From the NCBI GenBank assembly GCA_937900965.1, contig CALCGJ010000058.1:1-40570 (forward strand): a stretch of 40,570 nt of DNA. Reading direction: 5' to 3'. Both the position numbers and the translations under genes were made by a program. This stretch comes from an uncultured Bacteroidota bacterium (GTDB taxonomy: Bacteria > Bacteroidota > Bacteroidia > Bacteroidales > FEN-979). Each line of letters begins with the position of its first letter. Within the stretch, counting starts at the first letter, position 1. The notes beneath the pieces were generated by a model. The model searched no databases. It had not been told where the DNA came from and saw only the letters and a program-made list of their open reading frames with translations. This document shows positions 1 through 8,571 of this stretch, piece after piece.

Positions 1-80
1 GGTGTTCCCCTATATTGCGGGAGATCCTCAGATGTGATCACCAGATCGGCCAGGGTTTTAAATTGTTCCTCCTGTTTTCA
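1..80 (-). pseudogene. C-terminal remnant of a second MobB-like P-loop protein
   Basis: Read on the minus strand, positions 77 down to 1 encode KQEEQFKTLADLVITSEDL and continue off the left edge. This aligns without gaps to the C-terminal part of the intact MobB-like protein at 3877-4434, whose matching segment is KKEQVKSMADLIISPEDV; about half the residues are identical and most others are conservative. A TGA codon sits immediately before the matching segment (78-80), further stops follow in the same frame, and no P-loop half is present between here and the sensor kinase. I therefore read it as a diverged, truncated paralogue and not a recent duplicate. The window edge hides its end, so its real extent is unknown. 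Confidence 0.55.
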
Positions 81-144
81 GTGTTGGGAATCAATAGTAT
101 CTTCATTCAATTTCGCAATTAAGCCAGAAGGAGGATCAACAATT

Positions 145-3100
145 TTACGCCTGTTTCTTGCTATGCTTTCTGATTAACGCCTTCAACAACGTAATATCAA
201 CAGGTTTTGAAATATAATCAGTGCAACCTGCATCCATTGCCTTTTGTCTGTCACCTGAAAGCCCGAAGGCTGTTTGTGCAATGATTATTACATCTTTGTT
301 AAATTCCCGGATTTGTTGGGTGGCTTCGTATCCATCCATCTCGGGCATTCTCATATCCATCAGAACCAAATCAATGTCGGGGTTGTTGCTGCAAATCTCA
401 ACAGCTTCAATTCCATTTATTGCTATGAATACTGCTTCTTCAGGCATCTTGAGTGCGGTGGACAGGAACAATTCCGATGCTTCATCATCTTCTACGATTA
501 ATATTTTCAGGTTTTTAATTATATCATCTTTATCCCCCGCCAAAACAGGTTCTTTAGGGATGGCTTTCTTCTCAGCTTCTGCGTTGTAGGGGATTGTGAA
601 ATAGAATGTTGAACCCTTCCCAAGCTCGCTTTCTACCCAAATTTTCCCTCCCAGCATTTCAACATAGGCTTTCGCGATGGATAATCCCAACCCAGCACCC
701 TCATAATTTCGGGTCATTGATTCACTGCCTTGCCTGAACCGTTCAAAAATGATCCCTTTCTTTTCATCAGCAATGCCAATACCCGTGTCTTTCACAAAAA
801 ATTCAAGGAATTTGTCTTTTTTCTTATATCCAAATTCAATGGAGCCTGAGTGTGTGAATTTTGTGGCATTACTTACAAGACTGATCAGTATGGAATAGAT
901 TTTCTCTCGGTCTGATTTAATGATAGCTTCTTTTAACGGCAGGGCTTTTTTAGCAATAAGCTGCATCCCGTTTTGCTCAACATCTGGTTTAAAGAAGTTA
1001 TAAACGAATTCAATTTGTTCGTTCACATTCGTGTCAGAAATAGAAATTTCCATTTGTCCCGATTCTATTTTAGAGATACTGACAATTGCGGTAATGATGT
1101 TGAGCATTCGAGCGCCACTCTTCTCCATAATTCCGAGATACTGTTGCTGTTCTTCCCCCGTTAAATCTGGTTCTCTTAGCAGTTGGGCAAAACCCAGAAT
1201 ACCATTCATTGGTGTTCTGATTTCGTGACTTATATTGCAAAGAAACGCTGATTTCAAACGGTCGCTCTCTTCGGCGTGTTCTTTTGCTTCAATTAATTCT
1301 TCCTCTTTCCACTTCCGTCTGAGTATGTCCCAAAGCATATTGGTCAGACGAATGAGCGCAGTAGTATCTGATTCGGTGTAGTCGCAAGCTTTGTTGGCGA
1401 CGGCAGCCACTGCCACAATCTTTCCACCGTCAAAAATGGGAACTGCCATAAAACGTTCAATCGGGACGTGACCATCGGGAGTCCCTTTTTTATCTTGTGC
1501 ATTGGCATATGAGTTGACAATGATTGGTTCTCGCCGTCTGACACACTCACCCCACAATCCAGCTTCGGGAATGAGAAATTGTATTTGCTTGTTTTGAATT
1601 GCACATTTCTCCATCGCATCGGTTGACCACTTGTGGATGGTCATCACAGCTTCACCTTCGTCCAATGTACCGATAAATGCAAACTGGCTTTGGATTGATT
1701 TCGTAAGGGCTTCCAGCATATAATCAAAAAGAATATCTTGCGAAGCATCAATCATATTACGCAATTCCAATTGTGTTTGCAACCGCACCTCTTCAAGTTT
1801 GCGGGCTTCTTCTACCTGCAAACGGTCGGTTATATTCACATCTGCTCCCCTGTAACCAAGCAGGCTGCCGTGGTCATCAAGTACGGGAACCGCGCTTGTT
1901 GAAACTACTACGGTTCCACCATTTTTAGTTGTGATACGATTAATGTAGTCCCGAAACGGTTGTCTTTGTTTGAATACTTCGAATGCAACATTCTTCAATT
2001 CTTCTCTTTCTGACGGAAGGAAAAAATCATATAAATATTTCTTGCCAATTATTTCTTCGGGATGATAACCTAGCAAATGTTCAACTATCTCATTGGAGTA
2101 AGTGTACAAGCCGTTTGAATCTACTTCCCAAATCCATTCCTGGGAATTTTCAGCTATTTGCCTGAAACGCTCTTCGGAAGTAATAATCTTCCTCTGGGCT
2201 TCCATTTCTTCCGTCTGGTCTTTGAATGCCAAAACAATACCGATTATTTCACCCTCTTTATTTTTAATAGGGGACGCACATTCGGCAATGTAAAATTCTC
2301 TGCCATCTTTTGAAATCAATATCGTGTGGTTGGAAAGTCCAGTAGGTTTTTTTGCCTGTATGACTTTCTCCACTGCACTTTTAATTGGTAGGCGTGTTTC
2401 TTCATTAATTATTTCGAATACCTCCAATAGATTCTTCCCTTTTGCCTCACTTACACCCCAGCCCGTTAATTGTTCGGCAACCGTGTTCATAAATTGAACT
2501 ATCCCCTTCTTATCAGTACTTATTACCGCCTCACCTATACTTTGAAGTGTGATTGTATGTTTTTCTGATGCATTCCATAATTCTTTGTAAATGGTTCTTT
2601 GACGATGACTATAAAAAAATGCAAATCCAGCCCCAGCAAACAGAAGGATGAGAGAAAACCTGATAATGATAAATTTACCTTCCCGATACAAATCGGCATA
2701 CAATTCACCCTTGTCAATTTTTGTCACCATAAACCAATCCAGGACGGGCACTTTCTGGATAAAAGCAACCACATCAACCCCGCGATAATCTTGTCCGTCC
2801 CACAACCCGGTATAACCTAATACTGCCTGAACTGCTGGGAGTTCTTTTGCTGTTAATGGTATTTTTAATCTGAGCGCTGTATGTTGACGGTGTCTTAATT
2901 CATTCAGGACTACAACGCTATCACCTTCTTTCCTGACCAGCACGGTTTCAGATGTTCGGCTGGGGGTAGGCAAGGACTGAATAAGTGGATATAAATACTC
3001 GTTTGGGTCAATATGAAATACCAGAACAGCTATCGTCGTATCTTTTTCATTGACTATAGGCGCGATGATATCGAAATTAAGTTTGTTATCATCATTGCTA

Positions 3101-3627
3101 TAATAAAGATTCGTCCAGGTGATCGACTGTGACGTAACTGCTTCAACGATTTTTTTATATGTGGTCGAATCAAAATGATCTGTTTGGAGTCCAGCAGATA
3201 CAATAATTTCCCCTTTAATGGTGGTCAGATGTATATCTTCATATCCAAATTCTTTTTGAGGAATCGAGAGGTGTTTACTGATAGTTTCTTTGAGTTTGTT
3301 ATTATTTTTATTAACCAGAAATCGCTCCACTGCACTGGTCAATAAAGGTGAGCGGGAAACTGACATCACATCACCGTTCCGTTCTTTTTGCCATTGAACA
3401 AGCTGGTCTATCTTTAGTTTGGAAATAGCGCTGAACTCGGTGTTCTTTCTTTCCCTGACGAGGTCAACCTGACTTCGGAAATAAATGAAACCAATGACAA
3501 TAATTACTATTGGGACAATAATTGCAAATGAAATGATCAGCCATTTACTATTTATAACCTTTTTCAGCAAATCTTCCACCTTCTCGTGCAGAATGGTTGA
3601 TTTTGATTTGTCATCTGTTTTTTTCAT
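145..3627 (-). CDS. Membrane-bound hybrid sensor histidine kinase (Cache-like, PAS, PAS, GAF, HisKA, HATPase, receiver)
   Basis: This 1160-residue hybrid two-component kinase has a transmembrane helix at about 30-50, a periplasmic Cache-like sensor region at about 52-315 and a second helix at about 319-340. It continues with two PAS domains (about 355-475 and 485-605), a GAF-like domain (about 630-770), and a HisKA domain in which H801 of SHEIRTPMNG is the phosphoacceptor. The HATPase carries DTGIGI and GAGLGL motifs. A C-terminal receiver domain has the phospho-acceptor D1091 in LVLMDMRMPEMDG. All catalytic motifs look intact. The ATG at 3627 follows AGGGTGA. The ligand is unknown, and the paired output regulator is not adjacent, so signalling probably goes through a phosphorelay to a distant partner. 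The gene separates two MobB-like sequences, and its link to nitrate metabolism is positional only. Confidence 0.93.
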   Translation of the reverse strand: MKKTDDKSKSTILHEKVEDLLKKVINSKWLIISFAIIVPIVIIVIGFIYFRSQVDLVRERKNTEFSAISKLKIDQLVQWQKERNGDVMSVSRSPLLTSAVERFLVNKNNNKLKETISKHLSIPQKEFGYEDIHLTTIKGEIIVSAGLQTDHFDSTTYKKIVEAVTSQSITWTNLYYSNDDNKLNFDIIAPIVNEKDTTIAVLVFHIDPNEYLYPLIQSLPTPSRTSETVLVRKEGDSVVVLNELRHRQHTALRLKIPLTAKELPAVQAVLGYTGLWDGQDYRGVDVVAFIQKVPVLDWFMVTKIDKGELYADLYREGKFIIIRFSLILLFAGAGFAFFYSHRQRTIYKELWNASEKHTITLQSIGEAVISTDKKGIVQFMNTVAEQLTGWGVSEAKGKNLLEVFEIINEETRLPIKSAVEKVIQAKKPTGLSNHTILISKDGREFYIAECASPIKNKEGEIIGIVLAFKDQTEEMEAQRKIITSEERFRQIAENSQEWIWEVDSNGLYTYSNEIVEHLLGYHPEEIIGKKYLYDFFLPSEREELKNVAFEVFKQRQPFRDYINRITTKNGGTVVVSTSAVPVLDDHGSLLGYRGADVNITDRLQVEEARKLEEVRLQTQLELRNMIDASQDILFDYMLEALTKSIQSQFAFIGTLDEGEAVMTIHKWSTDAMEKCAIQNKQIQFLIPEAGLWGECVRRREPIIVNSYANAQDKKGTPDGHVPIERFMAVPIFDGGKIVAVAAVANKACDYTESDTTALIRLTNMLWDILRRKWKEEELIEAKEHAEESDRLKSAFLCNISHEIRTPMNGILGFAQLLREPDLTGEEQQQYLGIMEKSGARMLNIITAIVSISKIESGQMEISISDTNVNEQIEFVYNFFKPDVEQNGMQLIAKKALPLKEAIIKSDREKIYSILISLVSNATKFTHSGSIEFGYKKKDKFLEFFVKDTGIGIADEKKGIIFERFRQGSESMTRNYEGAGLGLSIAKAYVEMLGGKIWVESELGKGSTFYFTIPYNAEAEKKAIPKEPVLAGDKDDIIKNLKILIVEDDEASELFLSTALKMPEEAVFIAINGIEAVEICSNNPDIDLVLMDMRMPEMDGYEATQQIREFNKDVIIIAQTAFGLSGDRQKAMDAGCTDYISKPVDITLLKALIRKHSKKQA

Positions 3628-3726
3628 TTCACCCTGCTGTTTTGGGTTTCGTCACAATAATAACAGCTAACGCCTTTAAAATATTATCTTATTGCTATGT
3701 CATTATATTAAATAGTATTGTTATGG

Positions 3727-3734
3727 CAAAGATA
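3727..3734 (-). promoter_or_regulatory. Candidate promoter -7 box for the hybrid kinase
   Basis: The minus strand reads TATCTTTG, an exact match to the Bacteroidota -7 consensus TAnnTTTG, about 95 bases before the kinase ATG. An upstream TTG lies about 22 bases away, slightly beyond the usual 19-21 base spacing. The call is motif-based only. Confidence 0.45.
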
Positions 3735-3741
3735 GCTACAT

Positions 3742-3876
3742 TTATTTGAATCCCTTCAATTCAACTACAAATCGTTGTTTAAGACCAGCTATCTCAGCCC
3801 GAAGGATACTTATTTCCTGTGTTTGCATCTCAATAATGCACTTCAAACCCATATCAATAAAATCAAGGGTTTCAGA
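3742..3876 (-). other. Open 44-codon coiled-coil-like tail, in frame after the MobB-like stop codon
   Basis: Directly after the TGA that ends the MobB-like gene (3877-3879), the same frame stays open for 44 codons before TAA at 3742-3744. The predicted residues include EMQTQEISILRAEIAGLKQR, which has heptad-like spacing of hydrophobic residues. An internal ATG at the ninth codon would allow a 36-residue small protein. Three readings are possible: a longer ancestral MobB-like protein cut by a nonsense mutation, a translated small ORF, or chance. Sequence composition favours a real former coding segment, but the window cannot settle it. Confidence 0.4.
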
Positions 3877-4434
3877 TCAGGAGAGTTTCCAGATTCCCTG
3901 ATCTGATTCCAGTTCTCCGGAAAGGGAGAGGACATCTTCAGGTGAGATAATAAGATCGGCCATGGATTTAACCTGTTCCTTTTTTGCACTGAGCTGTCCA
4001 TCAGGAGATTGAATATAGACAAGCAGCCCAGGTTTTACATATCTCGCCAAACCACCGGATTCGCAAATGATCAACCGGCTGCTGAATAAAGCAGCAGTAT
4101 AGGTAAAGGCATCATACAGATGTAAATCACTGGTTTCGATATAAAAAACAGGATCTGCCCCTGCTTCGATGAATTTCCCGCTGTCTTTTCCTGAATTTTT
4201 TTGTTCCTGCCAGACTGAAAACCCTTCGTTGGAATTAAGCTTTTGTAAAGGATAAGCGGAATCGTGGTTATGGGGAGAGATCTTAATAGCTGCTACAGGA
4301 GCTTTTTCCTTAAATTTCCGGATCAACATGCAGCTCAGCCTGGTTTTGCCGGTATCTCTGCCTGAACCACTTATCAGAACCAGGTTTGGAAAGACAGGTC
4401 GGATAATTTTGCCGGTATTCTCTTGATTTCCCAT
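3877..4434 (-). CDS. MobB-like P-loop NTPase, possible molybdopterin-guanine-dinucleotide accessory protein
   Basis: This protein of about 185 residues has an N-terminal Walker A motif, GSGRDTGKT, following a hydrophobic beta strand (NLVLIS). It then has AAIKISPHNH, in the position where MobB proteins carry an IKH-type segment, and a later LIICESGGLARYVKP segment resembling the Walker B region. MobB proteins bind GTP and assist guanine-nucleotide attachment to molybdopterin, which would suit the NarG downstream, but this assignment is family-level. I chose the ATG at 4434, four bases after the exporter stop at 4439; an upstream TTG at 4449 would overlap the exporter by 11 bases. The gene is translationally close to the TauE/SafE gene and probably shares its transcript. 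The in-frame tail after its stop is described separately. Confidence 0.6.
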   Translation of the reverse strand: MGNQENTGKIIRPVFPNLVLISGSGRDTGKTRLSCMLIRKFKEKAPVAAIKISPHNHDSAYPLQKLNSNEGFSVWQEQKNSGKDSGKFIEAGADPVFYIETSDLHLYDAFTYTAALFSSRLIICESGGLARYVKPGLLVYIQSPDGQLSAKKEQVKSMADLIISPEDVLSLSGELESDQGIWKLS

Positions 4435-4438
4435 TTGG

Positions 4439-5167
4439 TTATGCAACAAGGAGTTTAAAGCTGGCCACCACCAAAACGATCATCAGAGTATATTTCACCA
4501 GCGCTGCCGGGAAAAGCCTGCTGCCCATGGTTGATCCAAGTAATCCACCGGTAAAAGCAACCAGGATGCAAATTGTCATGAGTGAAGTGACATGGAGACC
4601 GGTGACAGAGACGCCGATAAGTCCGGAAATGGAGTTAATAAAAATAAAAACAGCTGAAAGGCAGGCCGACTCCTTAATAGTTGTCCACCGCATCAGGATC
4701 AGTAACGGGGAGAGCAGTATTCCACCACCAATTCCGATGATACCGGAGAGGAATCCAATCGCGGTTCCGGCAACGAGTGCCGGAAGGAACGGTATTTCCC
4801 TGGTTTCGTAATGGTTGTTACGGATCGAAAGGAGAAGACGGACCACAGCAATTATCAGTACTCCTCCAAGGAGCATTTTGTAGAGTGGAGTGGCTGTTAA
4901 AATCAAGCCACCCAGAAATGCTGCAGGAACAGATCCAAGTAGAAAGGGGATTAATTTTTTTAGGTTGACAGGCCGGGCAAAATAATAACTGAGGAAAGCG
5001 GTGCCAGACACAATGATATTCAGAAGCAGGGCAGAGGAACGCAATTCAGCAGGAGCAAGTCCATAAATTGTCATTACAGCGAGATACCCGCTGGCTCCGC
5101 CATGTCCTACAGAGGAGTATAGAACAGCAACAAGACCTATAGCCAGATAAAGGTAAATGTCAGTCAT
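4439..5167 (-). CDS. TauE/SafE family sulfite/anion exporter
   Basis: This 242-residue polytopic inner-membrane protein has about eight hydrophobic segments and the duplicated family motif: an early HGGASGYLAVM and a central GIIGIGGGILLSPLL. TauE/SafE proteins export sulfite, sulfonates or other small anions; the substrate cannot be read from sequence. The ATG at 5167 is preceded by GGAAAGGAGAG, a strong ribosome-binding site for this phylum. A longer in-frame start at 5248 would add a charged, non-membrane leader lying in what looks like structured 5' RNA, so I rejected it. The gene is the first of a minus-strand pair with the MobB-like gene. Confidence 0.88.
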   Translation of the reverse strand: MTDIYLYLAIGLVAVLYSSVGHGGASGYLAVMTIYGLAPAELRSSALLLNIIVSGTAFLSYYFARPVNLKKLIPFLLGSVPAAFLGGLILTATPLYKMLLGGVLIIAVVRLLLSIRNNHYETREIPFLPALVAGTAIGFLSGIIGIGGGILLSPLLILMRWTTIKESACLSAVFIFINSISGLIGVSVTGLHVTSLMTICILVAFTGGLLGSTMGSRLFPAALVKYTLMIVLVVASFKLLVA

Positions 5168-5292
5168 AATCTCTCCTTTCCAATTCAGACCCGCAGGTCG
5201 TCGGGAGGTTGGACCGTCACCAGCCCAACCCTTCGGCCTTCTGTTCAATGATTTTCTGGGAATTGATCAGAAAGCTCGGAGCATACAAATAT
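5168..5292 (-). promoter_or_regulatory. GC-rich structured 5' leader of the TauE/SafE gene (candidate cis-regulatory RNA)
   Basis: The expected transcript start lies near 5292 because a TATTTTTG box sits at 5299-5306, giving a leader of about 125 bases. Its 3' half is much more GC-rich than the AT-rich intergenic DNA around it. It contains two perfect short hairpins on the minus strand: GGTTGG/CCAACC (5225-5230 with 5207-5212) and GACC-TGCG-GGTC (5188-5199). These are followed by the strong GGAGAG ribosome-binding site. Size and placement fit a riboswitch or attenuator. I could not match it to a known class from memory. Confidence 0.4.
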
Positions 5293-5298
5293 TGAATA

Positions 5299-5306
5299 CA
5301 AAAATA
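5299..5306 (-). promoter_or_regulatory. Candidate -7 box for the TauE/SafE and MobB-like operon
   Basis: The minus strand reads TATTTTTG, matching TAnnTTTG. No clear -33 TTTG was found at the usual distance. It implies a leader of roughly 125 bases before the ATG at 5167. Confidence 0.4.
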
Positions 5307-5378
5307 CAATTTATCTAGTTCCATAAATTAAAATCTTTATAAATAAGCATTTCAGTACCTAAATAAAATAATATTTTT

Positions 5379-5386
5379 TATTTTTG
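5379..5386 (+). promoter_or_regulatory. Candidate -7 box for the narK pair
   Basis: TATTTTTG matches the Bacteroidota -7 consensus and predicts a transcript start near 5392, about 30 bases before the narK1 ATG. No good -33 element is visible, so an activator may be needed. No copy of the ATGAC-N4-GTCAT palindrome seen before actA was found here. Confidence 0.4.
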
Positions 5387-5421
5387 GAGAAAATTTTCCA
5401 TAATCCATAATTACAGAGACA

Positions 5422-6927
5422 ATGGTTGATAAATTAACCGCTAAATCGCACCGGATGTTGTTTTTCAACACCTTTGCATTCACAATCTGTTTTGCCGTAT
5501 GGACTTTCAACGGTGTGATGATCACCTTTCTTGTCGACAACGGCCTTTACGATTTTAGCGCTGTTCAAATTGGATGGTTGTTTGGGATTCCGATACTTAC
5601 AGGCTCCATCTTCCGTCTTCCTATGGGAATCTATACAGATAAATTCGGAGGGAAATGGGTGTTTAGCGCATTGTTGCTCTTTTGTGCCATTCCTATGTAT
5701 CTCTATTCCTATGCAGACAGTTTCTGGGGATTTTTTCTGTGCTCCCTGGGCTTTGGGATGGCCGGAACAGGCTTCGCGGTGGGTATTGCCAACACCTCTG
5801 TATGGTATACCAAAGAGTGGCAGGGCAGGGCGCTGGGAATTTTTGGCGCCGGAAATGCCGGTGCTGCACTTACCACGCTTCTTGCACCAACTCTTCTGAA
5901 CTGGTTTACGGGTGGAAATGCAATGGAACACTGGAGGGTCCTTCCCCAGGTATATGCAGGAGTACTCGTATTAACAGGAATCATGCTGCTGGTATTTACT
6001 GAAAATAAAAAGCATGCGATTCAGAACCAGACAATGCGTGAGATGTTGCAACCATTGAAGAGCAGCAAAGTGTGGCGGTTCGGACTCTATTATTTTCTTG
6101 TATTTGGTTGTTTTGTAGCAATCTCTCAATGGCTGGTACCCTATTTTGTTAATGTGTATGCTGCTTCTCTGGTGGTGGCAGGCCTTTTGGCTTCCGTTTT
6201 TAGCTTGCCTTCAGGATTGATCCGTGCACTGGGAGGTTGGATGGCTGATATCTTTGGAGCCCGTAAGGTGATGCTCTGGGTATTCGGTATCTCCATTGCC
6301 GGTTGTTTCTTCTTAAGCATTCCGCGTATGGAAGTTTTCTCACCCGGAAGATCGGTGATGGCATCAAAAGGGGGAGAGGTTTCTTTTGTCTCAGACTCGA
6401 TGATACGGGTTGGAAATAAGGAGTATCCTGTTATTCTGAAAGAACAGCTGGAGACAGGTACTGAAGAGTATGGCACACTGATTCTCCCTACAAAAGACAA
6501 ATGGCAATACCCGGTTGTACTGGAAGGCGAACAGGTAAAAAAGAAACAGGTACTGGCAAAAGGCATTACACGGATCTACTTTCAGGCAAACATGTGGATT
6601 TTTGCAATCCTTGTTTTCATCATCGGAACAGCCTGGGGAATAGGAAAAGCCGGTGTTTACAAATTTATACCCGATTATTTCCCCGATAGTGTTGGGGTTG
6701 TTGGAGGGATGGTTGGGGTTATCGGTGGCCTTGGCGGTTTCTTTGGTCCGATTATTTTCGGGTACCTGCTGGAGTGGACAGGGTTATGGACCAGCAGCTG
6801 GATGTTCCTTTTTGCCCTTTCAGTGGTTTGTTTATGGTGGATGCGAAGTACGATTGCACGGATGATAAGAAATGTAGCTCCGGAAATCAGTAACCGGTTT
6901 GACATGAAAAAGCAAACAATCAATTAA
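5422..6927 (+). CDS. narK1: Nitrate/nitrite transporter of the NarK family, with a soluble insertion
   Basis: This 501-residue major facilitator protein keeps the nitrate-signature glycine-rich segments AGTGFAVGIANTSVW and FGAGNAGAALTTLLAP. It also has the paired arginines expected to bind the anion: R65 (SIFRLPMGIYTDKFGG) and R268 (GLIRALGGWMADIFG). These correspond to R89 and R305 of E. coli NarK. Residues about 302-390 form a hydrophilic, beta-rich insertion between two helices, containing FSPGRSVMASKGGEVSF and ending just before YFQANMWIF; this makes it longer than the roughly 460 residues of E. coli NarK. It probably imports nitrate, by proton symport or nitrite exchange. The second transporter follows after 10 bases. 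Confidence 0.92.
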   Translation: MVDKLTAKSHRMLFFNTFAFTICFAVWTFNGVMITFLVDNGLYDFSAVQIGWLFGIPILTGSIFRLPMGIYTDKFGGKWVFSALLLFCAIPMYLYSYADSFWGFFLCSLGFGMAGTGFAVGIANTSVWYTKEWQGRALGIFGAGNAGAALTTLLAPTLLNWFTGGNAMEHWRVLPQVYAGVLVLTGIMLLVFTENKKHAIQNQTMREMLQPLKSSKVWRFGLYYFLVFGCFVAISQWLVPYFVNVYAASLVVAGLLASVFSLPSGLIRALGGWMADIFGARKVMLWVFGISIAGCFFLSIPRMEVFSPGRSVMASKGGEVSFVSDSMIRVGNKEYPVILKEQLETGTEEYGTLILPTKDKWQYPVVLEGEQVKKKQVLAKGITRIYFQANMWIFAILVFIIGTAWGIGKAGVYKFIPDYFPDSVGVVGGMVGVIGGLGGFFGPIIFGYLLEWTGLWTSSWMFLFALSVVCLWWMRSTIARMIRNVAPEISNRFDMKKQTIN

Positions 6928-6937
6928 TGCAATTTAT

Positions 6938-8515
6938 ATGAAGACGACAACCCTTCACAATTGGAATGTTGAAGATCCCGGATTCTGGAAATCAACTGGA
7001 AAAAGGATAGCTAACCGGAACCTTTGGATCTCCATTCCAGCGCTGCTTCTCGCATTCTCCGTTTGGATGATGTGGAGCATCATTATTGTGCAAATGGAGA
7101 ACCTGGGCTTCATGTTTACAACTGATATGGACGCTAACAAGGCGTTGCTCTATTCGCTTCCGGCAATTGCAGGTCTTGCAGGAGCAACCCTACGCATCCC
7201 GAACTCGTTTTTAATAGCCATCGGAGGAGGGAGGAATGTAACCTTCATCAATACGTTTTTATTATTAATTCCTGCAATCGGAACTGCAATCGCACTTCAG
7301 GACATACATACACCCTATATTATTTTTGCTATCCTGGCAGCCACTTCCGGGTTTGGAGGGGGGAATTTTGCCAGTTCCATGTCGAATATCAACTTTTTCT
7401 TCCCAAAGAAGATGGCAGGTACTGCCCTCGGACTGAACGCCGGTTTAGGTAATCTGGGTGTCAGCGTCATGCAGTGGCTGCTTCCGATCACCATGGGATT
7501 TGCACTTTTCGGTACATTCGGAGGCGAAGGATTACCCATGCAAATCGCTTTAAAAAGCAAAGCTGTAGGAGCATTGGTATTTATCCAGAATGGAGGGTGG
7601 ACCTGGGTGCCGTTGCTAATCATAACTACAATTGCAGTCTTTTTTGGGATGAATAACCTGTCATCTGCTTCTCCCGGACTTTCATCCAACCTGAAGGGGA
7701 TGATGCGGACCCTGTACCTGGTGTTGCTGGGTGTGGTAGCTGCTGCCGTTGGAGCGTACCTTCTTGTCATCCTGAAATGGAGTATGTGGATCGTACTACC
7801 TATCACTATTGGCCTTGCCATGGTATTGCTTAAGTTTCTTTCACCTTCCGAGATTAAGGGAAACCTCCAGAACCAGTTCAAAATATTCAACAATAAACAC
7901 AACTGGATCATGACGGTACTTTATGTCATGACCTTCGGATCGTTTATCGGATTCGCAGGAGCCTTTCCAAAGCTCATCCAGGATGTATTCGGATATCTGC
8001 CCAGCGGTGCGGTTAATCCTAATGCCCCAAATCCGCTGGCCTGGGCCTGGATTGGACCGTTTCTCGGGGCTGTGATCCGGCCTGCAGGAGGATGGTTGTC
8101 TGACAAGATCAACAGCGGATCCAGGGTTACTCAATGGTCGACTGTGCTTCAGATCCTCTCTGCCATCGGGGTGGCTTACTTTATTATCCAGGCCAGGCAA
8201 AGTCCTAGTCCGGAGGTTTATTGGGTCCCCTTCTTCATTCTTTTTCTCCTGCTCTTCATTGGAGCCGGTATCGGAAATGGATCTACATTCCGCAGTATCC
8301 CCTATATATTCAGCAAGGAGTTAGCAGGTCCGGTCCTTGGGTGGACATCTGCAATTGCTGCCTATGGGGCATTTATCATTCCAAAGATATTCGGTCAGCA
8401 AATCCAGCACAAAACACCGGAATACGCGATGTATGGATTTGCCGTCTATTATTTGGTGTGTCTTGCCCTGAACTGGTACTACTATGAAAGAAAGAATTCC
8501 GGCATCAAGTGCTGA
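6938..8515 (+). CDS. narK2: Second NarK-type nitrate/nitrite transporter
   Basis: This 525-residue major facilitator protein is encoded 10 bases after narK1 and almost certainly on the same transcript. Nitrate-signature motifs are present: SGFGGGNFASSMSNINFFFP then ALGLNAGLGNLGVS, and a late GAGIGNGSTFRSIPYIF. R86 (ATLRIPNSF) and R381 (AVIRPAGGWLSD) are the expected anion-binding arginines. The middle of the protein (about 257-300) adds two strongly hydrophobic segments absent from a minimal 12-helix NarK, suggesting 14 helices. In Paracoccus, NarK1 and NarK2 domains are fused into one protein; here they are separate tandem genes. Which copy is symporter and which is antiporter cannot be decided by eye. 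Confidence 0.92.
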   Translation: MKTTTLHNWNVEDPGFWKSTGKRIANRNLWISIPALLLAFSVWMMWSIIIVQMENLGFMFTTDMDANKALLYSLPAIAGLAGATLRIPNSFLIAIGGGRNVTFINTFLLLIPAIGTAIALQDIHTPYIIFAILAATSGFGGGNFASSMSNINFFFPKKMAGTALGLNAGLGNLGVSVMQWLLPITMGFALFGTFGGEGLPMQIALKSKAVGALVFIQNGGWTWVPLLIITTIAVFFGMNNLSSASPGLSSNLKGMMRTLYLVLLGVVAAAVGAYLLVILKWSMWIVLPITIGLAMVLLKFLSPSEIKGNLQNQFKIFNNKHNWIMTVLYVMTFGSFIGFAGAFPKLIQDVFGYLPSGAVNPNAPNPLAWAWIGPFLGAVIRPAGGWLSDKINSGSRVTQWSTVLQILSAIGVAYFIIQARQSPSPEVYWVPFFILFLLLFIGAGIGNGSTFRSIPYIFSKELAGPVLGWTSAIAAYGAFIIPKIFGQQIQHKTPEYAMYGFAVYYLVCLALNWYYYERKNSGIKC

Positions 8516-8571
8516 GATGGTTAATGATAGTGTAAAGGAGGGTAATCAATAATGTGCAGTTTATCCTGGAT

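Noticed and set aside
5168-5248. N-terminal extension of the TauE/SafE protein from an ATG at 5248
   Set aside because: The extension is charged and rich in Gly, Pro and Arg, precedes a strong GGAGAG site and ATG at 5167, and overlaps perfect hairpins; it is better read as leader RNA.
5349-5364. Imperfect palindrome ATTTCAGTACCTAAAT as an operator before narK1
   Set aside because: Only 12 of 16 positions are symmetric, and it shares nothing with the ATGAC-N4-GTCAT sites.
5434-5931. Minus-strand open frame opposite narK1
   Set aside because: It is a composition shadow of the transporter gene; it is hydrophilic, with no family features.
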